49,252 nt of DNA from Candidatus Saccharimonadota bacterium (lineage in GTDB: Bacteria > Patescibacteriota > Saccharimonadia > Saccharimonadales > Saccharimonadaceae). A program made the translations under genes and the position numbers. Below the pieces are notes generated by a model. It was not told where the DNA came from and did no database searches. It worked only from the letters and a program-made list of their open reading frames with translations. The DNA lies in the NCBI GenBank assembly GCA_009777625.1, contig WRLL01000006.1, positions 1 through 49,252 of the forward strand, given 5' to 3'. Below, one piece after another: positions 32,303-40,060 of this stretch (the stretch's first letter is position 1; each line of letters begins with the position of its first letter).

Positions 32303-33229
32303 ATGATTTACTTTTACTATGGTGAAAACGACTTCGCGCAAAAGGCGGCAGCCGATAAACTAATCGCAGAATTCGCGCACGAGGTCTCATTGGATGCCGT
32401 AGCTAAATTCGACACTGGCGAAACTGATTCGCAGCAGTTGATTGCCGAAATTGTCGGTATCAATCTTTTCGCGCCGCGACGGCTGATGGTGATAAAAAAT
32501 ACCGACCAAAACCGCGAGTTCTGGCACATTCTAGATGAGAATATGACGCGGATTTCTGAATCGCCAAATGACGTTTTGTTGTTGGCTGCGACACCTGACA
32601 AACGGACGAAAACTTACAAAAATCTGTTGAAAAAAGCTGAAACACGCGAGTTTGCCTTGCTGAGGCATTACGAAATTGTTAAATGGATTGCGGCAGAAAG
32701 TATGCAGCTAAACCTAAAAATCCAGCCGGACGCAGCCGAAGAATTGGCGACGACTTGCAGTGACGATCAATGGCGAATCTGGCACGAACTGGAGAAACTG
32801 GCAGCCTTGAATAGACTGGTTGATAAAAAATGTATTCAGGAATTCATTGAACCAGATATCAGCGCTAACGCATTTGAAATTTTGAACTTGGTTCTGACGG
32901 GCGATTTAGATCGGGCGCAGGATGAGTTGCAGAAATTGCGTGAAACAGGCGAGGACGCGAATAAATTCCTGGGACTTTTATCGAGCCAGGTTTTCGCATT
33001 GGCAGGAGCGATTTACGGCGGTTCAGGTTCTGATGTGGCGAAAGACTTGAAAATTCATCCGTTTCAGCTGGGAAAGATGCGTGATCTGGCGCGGGATTTG
33101 GACAGACCAAAAGAACGCGTGAAAGAGTTGGCGCAAGTTTTAGCCGAGACTGATGCGCGGATGAAGTTGTCGAATGCGGACGAGGCGTGGGCGTTGGTTG
33201 GAGTGATGCTGGGGAAGATCGGAAAGTAA
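32303..33229 (+). CDS. holA: DNA polymerase III delta subunit
   Basis: 308 residues, normal length. HolA opens the sliding clamp within the clamp loader. Recognised by the N-terminal 'MIYFYYGENDFAQKAAADKL', 'INLFAPRRLMVIKN', 'LLLAATPDKRTKTYKNLLKK' and the C-terminal domain 'FLGLLSSQVFALAGA...KIHPFQLGKMRDLA' with 'ETDARMKLSNADEAWALVGVML'. Delta lacks the Walker ATPase motifs, as here. The rpsT gene lies just downstream on the other strand, a neighbourhood common for holA in bacteria. Confidence 0.93.
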   Translation: MIYFYYGENDFAQKAAADKLIAEFAHEVSLDAVAKFDTGETDSQQLIAEIVGINLFAPRRLMVIKNTDQNREFWHILDENMTRISESPNDVLLLAATPDKRTKTYKNLLKKAETREFALLRHYEIVKWIAAESMQLNLKIQPDAAEELATTCSDDQWRIWHELEKLAALNRLVDKKCIQEFIEPDISANAFEILNLVLTGDLDRAQDELQKLRETGEDANKFLGLLSSQVFALAGAIYGGSGSDVAKDLKIHPFQLGKMRDLARDLDRPKERVKELAQVLAETDARMKLSNADEAWALVGVMLGKIGK

Positions 33230-33245
33230 AATTTCTTGAAGAAAA

Positions 33246-33310
33246 GATCCTCGGAATGAATCCGAGGATGACATTGCGGCTAAAGATCTCTCGACTGGCT
33301 CGAGATGACA
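33246..33310. repeat. Two small palindromic repeats between holA and rpsT
   Basis: GATCCTCGGaatgaatCCGAGGATGACA (33246-33273) and AGATCTCTCGActggcTCGAGATGACA (33284-33310). Both end in GATGACA and belong to the same broad type as the units in dnaG and at 45298. As strong hairpins between convergent genes they may also end transcription, though no T tract follows. Confidence 0.75.
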
Positions 33311-33317
33311 AGCGCAA

Positions 33318-33695
33318 TTATTTCTTGGCGGCTAGCTTTTTCGCTGGAGCTTTCGTAGCTGGTTTTTCAGTAGCCTTCTTCGAAGCGGCGGTTTTAGTAG
33401 AGGTTGGTTTGACAGTTTTCGCTGGTGCGGCTTTCTTTACCGCAACGACTTTAACTCCTGCAGCCTTAGCGGCAGCCGACAGATGCGAAATGCGACGCGC
33501 GGCGGCTTGACGGGTCAAAACGTTTTTCTTGACAGCAGTGTCGATGGCGCTCTGGGCGGCGCGGAAAGCTTCGAACGACGGCTTGGCTTCAAACTCCTTA
33601 ACAGCGGTGCGCATGGCGCGTTTGGTCCGCAAGTTCTGCGCGTAGCGGCGCTTGTCTTGCTTCATTCTTTTGGTTGCTGATTTGATAATCGGCAT
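33318..33695 (-). CDS. rpsT: Ribosomal protein bS20 with extended Lys/Ala tail
   Basis: 125 residues; bS20 is usually ~87. Residues 1-85 show the family pattern: 'MPIIKSATKRMKQDKRRYAQNLRTKRAMRTAVKEF' and 'AIDTAVKKNVLTRQAAARRISHL'. The last ~40 residues are a repetitive Ala/Lys/Pro/Thr tail ('AAPAKTVKPTSTKTAASKKA'), probably disordered and nucleic-acid-binding. AAAAGGAGTT lies before the ATG, one of the strongest ribosome sites here. Binds 16S rRNA in the 30S body. Confidence 0.95.
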   Translation of the reverse strand: MPIIKSATKRMKQDKRRYAQNLRTKRAMRTAVKEFEAKPSFEAFRAAQSAIDTAVKKNVLTRQAAARRISHLSAAAKAAGVKVVAVKKAAPAKTVKPTSTKTAASKKATEKPATKAPAKKLAAKK

Positions 33696-33750
33696 GATAA
33701 CTCCTTTTCGCGGCGATCCTAGGACCGGGGTAGCGTTATTTAACTGCGGT

Positions 33751-33779
33751 ATTATATCTTAAATTCTGGGAAAAGGCAA
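33751..33779 (-). promoter_or_regulatory. Promoter of rpsT
   Basis: On the minus strand TTGCCT, 17 bases, TATAAT. The ~48-base leader contains a CCTAGG palindrome and ends in AAAAGGAGTT. Confidence 0.75.
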
Positions 33780-33794
33780 GAGAGCGAAAAACAT

Positions 33795-33824
33795 TTGACT
33801 TCCTTAAACTGATTGTGTTAAAAT
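33795..33824 (+). promoter_or_regulatory. Promoter of the DHH-like gene
   Basis: TTGACT, 18 bases, extended -10 TGTTAAAAT. A ~11-base leader with AAGAGGT precedes ATG 33842, so the GTG at 33815 in the ORF track lies in the promoter and is rejected. Confidence 0.65.
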
Positions 33825-33841
33825 ACATCGCAAGAGGTCTA

Positions 33842-35563
33842 ATGAACAACGATAAAAATCCAAAAAACAAATTGGCCGAGAAGATTCGCGCCGTCACCAA
33901 TGTGTTGGTGACTGTTAGCCGTAATCCTTCGGTTGACGAGCTGGCAGCGGCGTTGGGGTTAACTTTTGTCCTAGGCAAACTGAACAAGCACGCCACGGCC
34001 GTTTTCAGTGGCCAGATTCCGGTGGCGATTAACTTCCTTGAGCCAGAGAAAACTTTTGAAAATAACGCTGACAGTTTGCGCGATTTTATCATTTCTTTGG
34101 ACAAAGAAAAGGCCGATCGCCTGCGCTATAAAGTTGACGGCGATTTGGTCAAGGTTTTCATAACGCCGTACAAGACGAAAATCACAGCCGAAGATCTACG
34201 TTTCGAGGAAGGTGATTTCAACGTTGAGCTGGTTTTGGCGCTAGGTGTCGACAGTAAAGAGGACCTGGACCAAGCTATAGCGGCGCACGGGCGGATTTTC
34301 CACAACGCGACCGTAGCGACGCTAAATATCAACGCCGGCAAAGATGTGTTGGGCACGATCAGTTGGCAGAACGCGGCGGCCAGCAGTTATTCCGAGATGG
34401 TAGCCGAATTGGCTGAAACCTTGGGCAGCAAAGAGAAGCCGTTAATAGACGAACCTGTTGCCACGGCCATATTGACCGGTGTTGTATCGGCAACTGATCA
34501 GTTTAGGAATGAAAAGACTTCGCCAGCGGTGATGACTCTTGCGGCAGATTTGATGGCAAAAGGGGCTAACCAGCAGCTAATAGCCAGTGAATTGTCTGCG
34601 CCAGTTGCGGGGGCTCCGGTTGTTGCCAAGGAAACCACACTTGATCTGAATAGGCCAGCGCTGTCGAACCGTGAAGCGGCATCGGATGAAATGTCGATTG
34701 GTCATGGTGAAGGAGTAACGGGCGAATCAGGTTCCAGAGAAGTTGAGTTCACGCCAAATGCCGAACCAGCTGTCAGTGTCGAGGGCGCACCAGAGACCGA
34801 CCGATTGAATGACCAGCGTGATCGCTATAATACAGCACGTGGCGAGGATGCTTTGGCGGTGGCACAAGCGCGTTTGGACGAAACTCGGGGTCGGCACCAA
34901 ATGACAATGCCAGAGAGACCCAGCGACGCTCCTTTGCCACCTGTACCGACACCGACTGATATGGCAGCTGCACAGGTCGAAACTCAATTGGATAATCTAG
35001 TTGGCGGCGCGGACTTGGCGTCAGATACTTTGGATGACCTGCGGCAGAGTGTCGCAGAAGCTGCTGGTGCTGAGCAAGGCGTTCAGGCAAATCCCAGTAG
35101 TCCCGAACTTAGCCACGGTACACCGTACGTAGCCAGTGGGGCATCGGTGCCACTTAACTCGGCGTTGTTAGATAACGAGCCGCCGTCGGTGCGGCCATTT
35201 GCCGAACGGCCTGACCGCTTATCGCCCAAGGCCCACGTCATGATTCAGCCCCTGGCGAACGAGGCAGGTGCATTGCCAGCCAACGATCCTAGCTTGCCGT
35301 TACCTCCGCCGCCGCCGTTGCCTATGCCTGACCAATTGCCGCCTAGTGGTTTGCCATCGCTGCCTCCAGCGCCAGTCTCGACACCTATGGAGCCTGCTTT
35401 GTCGCCAGCGCCAGATTTGGCGCCGCTTTCTAGCGATACGCCGTTGGGCGCTGTGCCACCTTTACAAACCATGCCGATGGATAACGTTAAACCAGCCAGC
35501 CCAATTGCTGGTACAACTGACAACACCGGTGCGGCTGATCAGTTTCAGATTCCAGGCCAATAG
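33842..35563 (+). CDS. DHH-phosphoesterase-like protein with long Pro-rich C-terminus
   Basis: 573 residues from ATG 33842. The first ~270 residues resemble the NrnA/DHH phosphoesterase fold ('NPSVDELAAALGLTFVLGKLNKHATAVFSG', 'VLALGVDSKEDLDQAIAAHGRIFHNATVATLNI', 'AILTGVVSATDQFRNEKTSPAVMTLAADLM'), but the DHH and DHD metal motifs are not preserved (PSVDELAAA where family members have P-D-x-D), so catalysis is doubtful. The remainder (~280-573) is disordered, rich in Pro, Ala and Ser ('LPLPPPPPLPMPDQLPPSGL'). Possibly a binding or scaffold protein. truB follows from its own promoter. Confidence 0.7.
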   Translation: MNNDKNPKNKLAEKIRAVTNVLVTVSRNPSVDELAAALGLTFVLGKLNKHATAVFSGQIPVAINFLEPEKTFENNADSLRDFIISLDKEKADRLRYKVDGDLVKVFITPYKTKITAEDLRFEEGDFNVELVLALGVDSKEDLDQAIAAHGRIFHNATVATLNINAGKDVLGTISWQNAAASSYSEMVAELAETLGSKEKPLIDEPVATAILTGVVSATDQFRNEKTSPAVMTLAADLMAKGANQQLIASELSAPVAGAPVVAKETTLDLNRPALSNREAASDEMSIGHGEGVTGESGSREVEFTPNAEPAVSVEGAPETDRLNDQRDRYNTARGEDALAVAQARLDETRGRHQMTMPERPSDAPLPPVPTPTDMAAAQVETQLDNLVGGADLASDTLDDLRQSVAEAAGAEQGVQANPSSPELSHGTPYVASGASVPLNSALLDNEPPSVRPFAERPDRLSPKAHVMIQPLANEAGALPANDPSLPLPPPPPLPMPDQLPPSGLPSLPPAPVSTPMEPALSPAPDLAPLSSDTPLGAVPPLQTMPMDNVKPASPIAGTTDNTGAADQFQIPGQ

Positions 35564-35566
35564 TGA

Positions 35567-35572
35567 TAAGAT
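35567..35572 (+). promoter_or_regulatory. -10 element of truB, leaderless GTG
   Basis: TGATAAGAT overlapping the upstream stop, then CTAAAC and GTG 35579. Another start with no ribosome site. Confidence 0.5.
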
Positions 35573-35578
35573 CTAAAC

Positions 35579-36292
35579 GTGAAGAACTTTGACTGTTTGA
35601 TTTTGATTGACAAGCCAGCGGGCATTTCTTCGTTTGGTGTGGTGGCACGTGTGCGGCGAATCTTAACAGAGGAAAAGCGGGCTGAAGAAATTGCCAATGG
35701 TGTTCCCGAAAAGAACCTAACTAAGAGAATGAAAGTCGGTCATACTGGAACGCTAGATCCATTTGCAACGGGGCTCCTTATACTGCTAAGCGGAAAGCGA
35801 ACGCGCGAAGCCGAAAGGTTTTCAAAACTGGATAAGGTTTACGAAGCGACGATTCGGCTGGGGATGACGTCAACGACGGGCGATCCAGAAGGGGAGATAA
35901 TAAAATTCAGCGATACTCAACCGACGCGCGATAAAATCGTAGGGGCTCTGCATAAATTCACTAGCCAAATCACTCAGACGCCGCCGATTTACAGTGCGAT
36001 CAAAATTGACGGTCAGCGGGCCTATAAATTGGCCAGGAAAGGCGAGCTGCCGAAAATCCCGCCGCGGCAAGTAACAATTTATTCTATGGAAATCCTTAAT
36101 TATAATTATCCGACCCTGAAAATTCGGGCGCATGTCAGTTCGGGGACATACATTCGGACGTTAGCGGAGGATATTGGCAAGGAGCTCGGCACCGGTGCTT
36201 ACACCACGGAGTTGCGGCGGACTAAGGTTGGCGATTTTGATGTTAAGGATGCGGAGAAAAATGTCAATTTGTGCCTGAGCAGTAAATCATAA
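35579..36292 (+). CDS. truB: tRNA pseudouridine-55 synthase
   Basis: 237 residues from a GTG start. TruB converts U55 of the tRNA T-loop to pseudouridine. Motifs: 'LIDKPAGISSFGVVARVRR', the catalytic 'KVGHTGTLDPFATGLLILL' with the essential Asp, 'YEATIRLGMTSTTGDPEGEI', 'PPIYSAIKIDGQRAYKLARKG' and 'VSSGTYIRTLAEDIGKELGTGAYTTELRRTKVG'. It is short: the C-terminal PUA-like domain of many homologues is missing. Its last codons (AGCAGTAAATCATAA) form the left arm of the inverted-repeat element 36279-36410. Confidence 0.95.
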   Translation: MKNFDCLILIDKPAGISSFGVVARVRRILTEEKRAEEIANGVPEKNLTKRMKVGHTGTLDPFATGLLILLSGKRTREAERFSKLDKVYEATIRLGMTSTTGDPEGEIIKFSDTQPTRDKIVGALHKFTSQITQTPPIYSAIKIDGQRAYKLARKGELPKIPPRQVTIYSMEILNYNYPTLKIRAHVSSGTYIRTLAEDIGKELGTGAYTTELRRTKVGDFDVKDAEKNVNLCLSSKS

Positions 36293-36410
36293 TTACTTCT
36301 GTGAAGCACAGGACGGGTGTCGGCCTGTCGTTACAGGCGACAGCCCGACCTTCCTCGCAAGGGCCGTTGCCCTTTGCGCAGCCTTCACCGAAGTAATTAT
36401 GATTTACTGC
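36279..36410. repeat. 132-base cruciform-like inverted-repeat element
   Basis: Arms of 28 bases (36279-36306 and 36383-36410) pair at 27 positions: GCAGTAAATCATAATTACTTC t GTGAAG against CTTCAC c GAAGTAATTATGATTTACTGC. Inside are two further hairpins, GTCGGcCTGTCG-ttacagg-CGACAGcCCGAC and CGCAAGGGC-cgtt-GCCCTTTGCG, so the folded form is a closed three-way junction. The left arm contains the truB stop codon; the right arm ends 8 bases before the rpsO -35. Confidence 0.85.
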
Positions 36411-36417
36411 CCACCCC

Positions 36418-36446
36418 TTGCACAATCTGCAAAAACCTGCTAAACT
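36418..36446 (+). promoter_or_regulatory. Promoter of rpsO, leaderless
   Basis: TTGCAC, 17 bases, extended -10 TGCTAAACT, then ACTTCGC and ATG 36454. No Shine-Dalgarno, notable for a ribosomal protein gene. Confidence 0.7.
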
Positions 36447-36453
36447 ACTTCGC

Positions 36454-36720
36454 ATGATCACTAAAGAGAAGAAGACAGCGGCGATTAAATCGACGCAGGT
36501 TCACAAGGACGACGTCGGTTCGCCAGCGGCACAAATCGCGATTTTAACGGCGCGGATCAATGAAATCACCGAGCACCTGCGGGCGCACAAACATGATTTC
36601 ATGGCGCGACGTGGTTTGCTGAAAATGGTTGGCACGCGCAAGAAATTGTTGAAGCAGTTGGAAAAGAATGACTTTGCGCAGTACAAGAAGGTCATAGAAA
36701 AGTTAGGTCTGCGTAAATAA
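36454..36720 (+). CDS. rpsO: Ribosomal protein uS15
   Basis: 88 residues from ATG 36454 (the 36418 start of the ORF track overlaps the promoter). Family pattern: 'HKDDVGSPAAQIAILTARINEITEHLRAHKHDFMARRGLLKMVGTRKKLLKQLEKNDFAQYKKVIEKLGLR'. Binds the central domain of 16S rRNA. In many bacteria rpsO is directly followed by pnp; here a membrane-anchored hydrolase gene lies between. Followed by an intrinsic terminator. Confidence 0.97.
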   Translation: MITKEKKTAAIKSTQVHKDDVGSPAAQIAILTARINEITEHLRAHKHDFMARRGLLKMVGTRKKLLKQLEKNDFAQYKKVIEKLGLRK

Positions 36721-36733
36721 CATTTCGCACAAT

Positions 36734-36762
36734 AAAAACCGCGCTAGTAAGGCGCGTTTTTT
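36734..36762 (+). terminator. Intrinsic terminator after rpsO
   Basis: AAAAA-C-CGCGC(36740-36744) tagtaag GCGCG(36752-36756) TTTTTT: GC-rich stem followed by six T and preceded by A's. Confidence 0.85.
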
Positions 36763-36767
36763 AGTGG

Positions 36768-36773
36768 TAAAAT
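36768..36773 (+). promoter_or_regulatory. -10 element of the serine hydrolase gene
   Basis: TAAAAT, ten bases before ATG 36784; leader of only 3-4 bases expected, no Shine-Dalgarno. Confidence 0.45.
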
Positions 36774-36783
36774 ACTCTAAGAA

Positions 36784-37773
36784 ATGGGCACAGGATTTTA
36801 CGAATCACCCCGGCAGCGGCGCCTCAGGCTAGAGCGCGAACGACAAGCCGAACGGCGACGAAAAGGCGCCAAGCTCGGCATTTTTTTGGTCGTTATTGCA
36901 GTGGTAATTCTTGGCGTAATGATCTGGCGGGCGATAGCGATTGCCCACGATCAGGCCAACGAACAAGTCCGAATCGAAGCGGAAAAGCTGGCCGAGCAAA
37001 AACGTATCGAATCGTCGCCAACTTATAAAATTCAGCGCGATTTGCCAGCGAAAATCGCCGAACTAAACACGCAATTGGGCCTGCCGAAAAAAGCTAACCC
37101 CAGCGATACACCGAAAACCGACGCGGTCAGTGTGGCGCTGATCGACTTGTCTGATAAAGATCGCGGTCGTGTAAACTACAACGGCGATATGGAATTTACA
37201 GCGGCCAGTACGTACAAATTGTACGTGGCGTATCTGATGATCAACGCTGTCGAAACAGGCAAAACCAAATGGACCAGCGGTCTGAACGGCACGTCCTTGG
37301 ACCAGTGTTTCCAGATCATGATTTTGAATAGCGACAATGCCTGCCCAGAGGCTTATCTATCGCAAGTCGGTTTCAGTAAGGCCAACGCGCAGATTCATGC
37401 CTTAGGCCTAAGCGATAGGACGCAGGTGGTAGCCTATGACATGCTGACGACGGCCAATGATCTGGCGCTTTTCTTGCAAAAGCTTTACAAGGGCGAATTG
37501 ATGAACGCTGACAATCAGGCGAAATTGATTGATGTGATGAAACGTCAAATATATCGTCAGGGAATCTCAGCCGGGATTTTGGCGCGGAATAAAACGACTG
37601 GTCAAACTGATTCAGTGGCCAACAAAGTCGGTTTCATGAATTCGCTGTTGCACGACGCTGGGATTGTTTATTCTGAGAAAGGTAACTACGTGTTGGCGAT
37701 TATGACGAACGGCGAATCGTGGCCGTTCATCGCGCAGCTGAGTACTTGGATTGATGAACAGATAACGCAGTAG
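36784..37773 (+). CDS. Membrane-anchored serine hydrolase, class A beta-lactamase-like
   Basis: 329 residues. Arg-rich cytoplasmic N-terminus, one transmembrane helix ('LGIFLVVIAVVILGVMIW', ~31-48), a short coiled coil, then a penicillin-recognising domain facing outside: S-x-x-K 'AASTYKLYVAY', S-D-N 'ILNSDNACPEAYL' and 'NKVGFMNSLLHDAGIVY', in which the usual K-T-G triad is K-V-G. It may be a beta-lactamase or a peptidoglycan-processing peptidase; the altered triad makes activity uncertain. Between rpsO and pnp. Confidence 0.85.
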   Translation: MGTGFYESPRQRRLRLERERQAERRRKGAKLGIFLVVIAVVILGVMIWRAIAIAHDQANEQVRIEAEKLAEQKRIESSPTYKIQRDLPAKIAELNTQLGLPKKANPSDTPKTDAVSVALIDLSDKDRGRVNYNGDMEFTAASTYKLYVAYLMINAVETGKTKWTSGLNGTSLDQCFQIMILNSDNACPEAYLSQVGFSKANAQIHALGLSDRTQVVAYDMLTTANDLALFLQKLYKGELMNADNQAKLIDVMKRQIYRQGISAGILARNKTTGQTDSVANKVGFMNSLLHDAGIVYSEKGNYVLAIMTNGESWPFIAQLSTWIDEQITQ

Positions 37774-37817
37774 ATTTTTGTCAAGTAATATGTTACGATA
37801 ATAGAGTAAATTTTAAC

Positions 37818-37882
37818 GTCGGTGGTGAAAAGTTTTTGCGCGAGAAGGTTTTAAATGCGCGCGGCGACTTTGCACAACCGAC
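37818..37882 (+). promoter_or_regulatory. Stem-loop in the pnp leader
   Basis: GTCGGTGGTG (37818-37827) pairs with CACAACCGAC (37873-37882) with one mismatch, enclosing GCGCG repeats that can pair (TGCGCG / GCGCGC). The E. coli pnp leader carries a stem-loop used for autoregulation; a similar role here is an inference from position. Confidence 0.45.
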
Positions 37883-37900
37883 AAAAGAAAGGATGGTCAA

Positions 37901-40021
37901 ATGACCAAAGTTATACAAACCGGTAAGGAGATTATTAGCGTTTCCACCGAATGGATGGGCCGCACGCTGACGCTGGAAGTCAACCGCGTTGGCTTTCGCA
38001 CCTCTGCGTCGGTGTTGGTGAAATACGGTGACACGGTGATTTTAGGAACGGCGCAGACTGGGCCGGTTAATCCGAATCTGGATTATTTTCCTCTGTCGAT
38101 TGACTACGAGGAAAAGTTTTACGCCGCCGGAAAAATTTCCGGTTCGCGGTTTATTAAACGCGAAGGTCGCCCGTCCGACGAAGCAATTTTAGTTGGCCGG
38201 TTGATCGACCGCCCCTTAAGACCGCTGTTTCCAAAGGGCTATCGCAACGAATGTCAAGTCGTCGCCAGCGTCCTGTCCATGGACCCGACTTTCCGACCGG
38301 ATGCGATTGCCATGGTTGCGGCCTCTGCTGCCTTGATGATCACCGGTGCGCCGTTTGACGGACCGGTGGCGGGTTTGCGCGTTGGCTTAGACGAAAACGG
38401 CGAATTCACAACTTTCCTCAACAAGGAAGCCATGAACGCCAATCAGCTCGATCTGTTCGTGGCCGGGAATGAAAACGGCGTCATGATGGTCGAGGCCGGC
38501 GCCAGCGAAGTCGACGAAGAAGTCGTGGCCGATGGTTTGGCTTGGGTCTTGGAAAACATTCAACCAGCCTTGGAATTGCAGAAAAAACTGCGTGAAGCAG
38601 TTCAGCCCGAAGAACAGGAATACGAATTGGTTCAGCCCAACGAAGAAGTCGCTGAACAGGTCGAAAAATGGATCAACGAACAGCTGACCGAAGACTTTCA
38701 CCGACCTTATCCGGAACGCAGCGAAATGATTCACGGGTTGCGACTGGCCATGAACGAGAAGTTCAGCGAAGGTTTAACGGAGGAAGAGTGGAAAGAAATC
38801 AAAGGCGATTATGGCGAAGCTTTTGCCAAAGCCTTGCACAAGGACGTGCGAAAAGGCATCGTCGAAAAAGGTGTTCGTCCAGACGGCCGCAAATTGACCG
38901 AAATCCGTGACCTCAGTTCAGAAGTCGGTTTGTTACCGCGCGTCCATGGTTCGAGCATTTTCACGCGCGGATTGACGCAGGCCATGAACATCGTGACTTT
39001 GGCACCGTTGTCATTTGCCCAATTGGTCGACACGATGGAAGTCACCGACGGCGAACGGCGCTACATGCACCACTACAACGCGCCGGGTTACACCGTCGGC
39101 GAAGTTCGACGCCTTGGTTCGCCGGGCCGCCGCGAAATCGGCCACGGCTATCTGGCGGAAAGAGCACTGGTGGCGGTCTTGCCGAGCGAAGAAGAATTTC
39201 CTTATGCTATCCGATCTGTTACTGAAATCATGTCGCAAAATGGTTCGACCTCGATGGCGGCGACCTGTTCCAGCTGTCTGGCCTTGATGGACGCCGGCGT
39301 TCCGATCAAAAAACCGGTCAGCGGCGTGGCGATGGGCCTGATGGTCGACGATGGCAATTACTACGTTTTGACCGACTTGGCGGATCAGGAAGACTTCGCT
39401 GGTGACATGGATTTCAAATGTACCGGAACTGATGCGGGAATCACCGCGCTGCAGATGGATATGAAAGTTCACGGCCTGCCGGTCGACGTGTTGCGCGCAG
39501 CCTTGACCCAGGCCAAAGAAGCCCGGGCCGAAATCCTGAAAAGCATGTTGAAAACTTTGGACAAACCGCGAGCCGACATTTCGCAGTTCGCGCCGCGCAT
39601 CGAAAAACTGATGATCAACCCCGACAAAATCGGCGCGGTCATCGGCAAGGGCGGCGAGACGATTAACAAAATCACCGGCGAAACCGGCGTGATTATCGAC
39701 ATCAAGGAAGACGGGCTGATCACCTTTGCATCGAACAATCCGGAAAATATGCAAAAGGCTTTGACCTGGGTGAAATCCTTAACCGAAGAACCGGAAGTCG
39801 GCAAAATCTACACCGGCACGGTTGTCGGCATCAAAGATTTCGGCGCCTTTGTCAATATCCTGCCGGGAATCGACGGCATGCTGCACATCAGCCAGATCAG
39901 CGACAAGCGGCTGGATAAAGTTACCGACGTGCTGAGCCAGGGCCAGGTGGTCAAGGTCAAATTGAGCGCTATCGACGATCGTGGCAAACTGTCGCTGACG
40001 ATGCGCGATGTTGAGCAATAG
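37901..40021 (+). CDS. pnp: Polynucleotide phosphorylase
   Basis: 706 residues, normal length. 3'-5' phosphorolytic exoribonuclease of RNA decay, a trimer in the cytoplasm. First RNase PH core 'GDTVILGTAQTGPVNPNLDYFPLSIDYEEKFYAAGKI.GSRFIKREGRPSD', linker helices, second core 'VRPDGRKLTEIRDLSSEVGLLPRVHGSSIFTRGLTQ' and 'EIGHGYLAERAL', then KH domain 'DKIGAVIGKGGETINKITGETG' and S1 domain 'GKIYTGTVVGIKDFGAFVNILPGIDGMLHISQI'. AAAGGATGG precedes the ATG. Works with RNase J and Orn encoded nearby. Confidence 0.97.
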   Translation: MTKVIQTGKEIISVSTEWMGRTLTLEVNRVGFRTSASVLVKYGDTVILGTAQTGPVNPNLDYFPLSIDYEEKFYAAGKISGSRFIKREGRPSDEAILVGRLIDRPLRPLFPKGYRNECQVVASVLSMDPTFRPDAIAMVAASAALMITGAPFDGPVAGLRVGLDENGEFTTFLNKEAMNANQLDLFVAGNENGVMMVEAGASEVDEEVVADGLAWVLENIQPALELQKKLREAVQPEEQEYELVQPNEEVAEQVEKWINEQLTEDFHRPYPERSEMIHGLRLAMNEKFSEGLTEEEWKEIKGDYGEAFAKALHKDVRKGIVEKGVRPDGRKLTEIRDLSSEVGLLPRVHGSSIFTRGLTQAMNIVTLAPLSFAQLVDTMEVTDGERRYMHHYNAPGYTVGEVRRLGSPGRREIGHGYLAERALVAVLPSEEEFPYAIRSVTEIMSQNGSTSMAATCSSCLALMDAGVPIKKPVSGVAMGLMVDDGNYYVLTDLADQEDFAGDMDFKCTGTDAGITALQMDMKVHGLPVDVLRAALTQAKEARAEILKSMLKTLDKPRADISQFAPRIEKLMINPDKIGAVIGKGGETINKITGETGVIIDIKEDGLITFASNNPENMQKALTWVKSLTEEPEVGKIYTGTVVGIKDFGAFVNILPGIDGMLHISQISDKRLDKVTDVLSQGQVVKVKLSAIDDRGKLSLTMRDVEQ

Positions 40022-40045
40022 ATCTATCTCTGCTAGATCTGATTG

Positions 40046-40054
40046 TGCTATACT
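40046..40054 (+). promoter_or_regulatory. Extended -10 of the UDG gene, leaderless
   Basis: TGCTATACT, then TTTTGC and ATG 40061. No Shine-Dalgarno. Confidence 0.6.
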
Positions 40055-40060
40055 TTTTGC

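Noticed and set aside
33235-33317. CRISPR-like repeat pair
   Set aside because: Two different palindromes with no identical repeats or regular spacers; they belong to the dispersed small palindromic repeats.
39011-39754. 247-residue minus-strand ORF within pnp
   Set aside because: Antisense shadow of a highly conserved gene.
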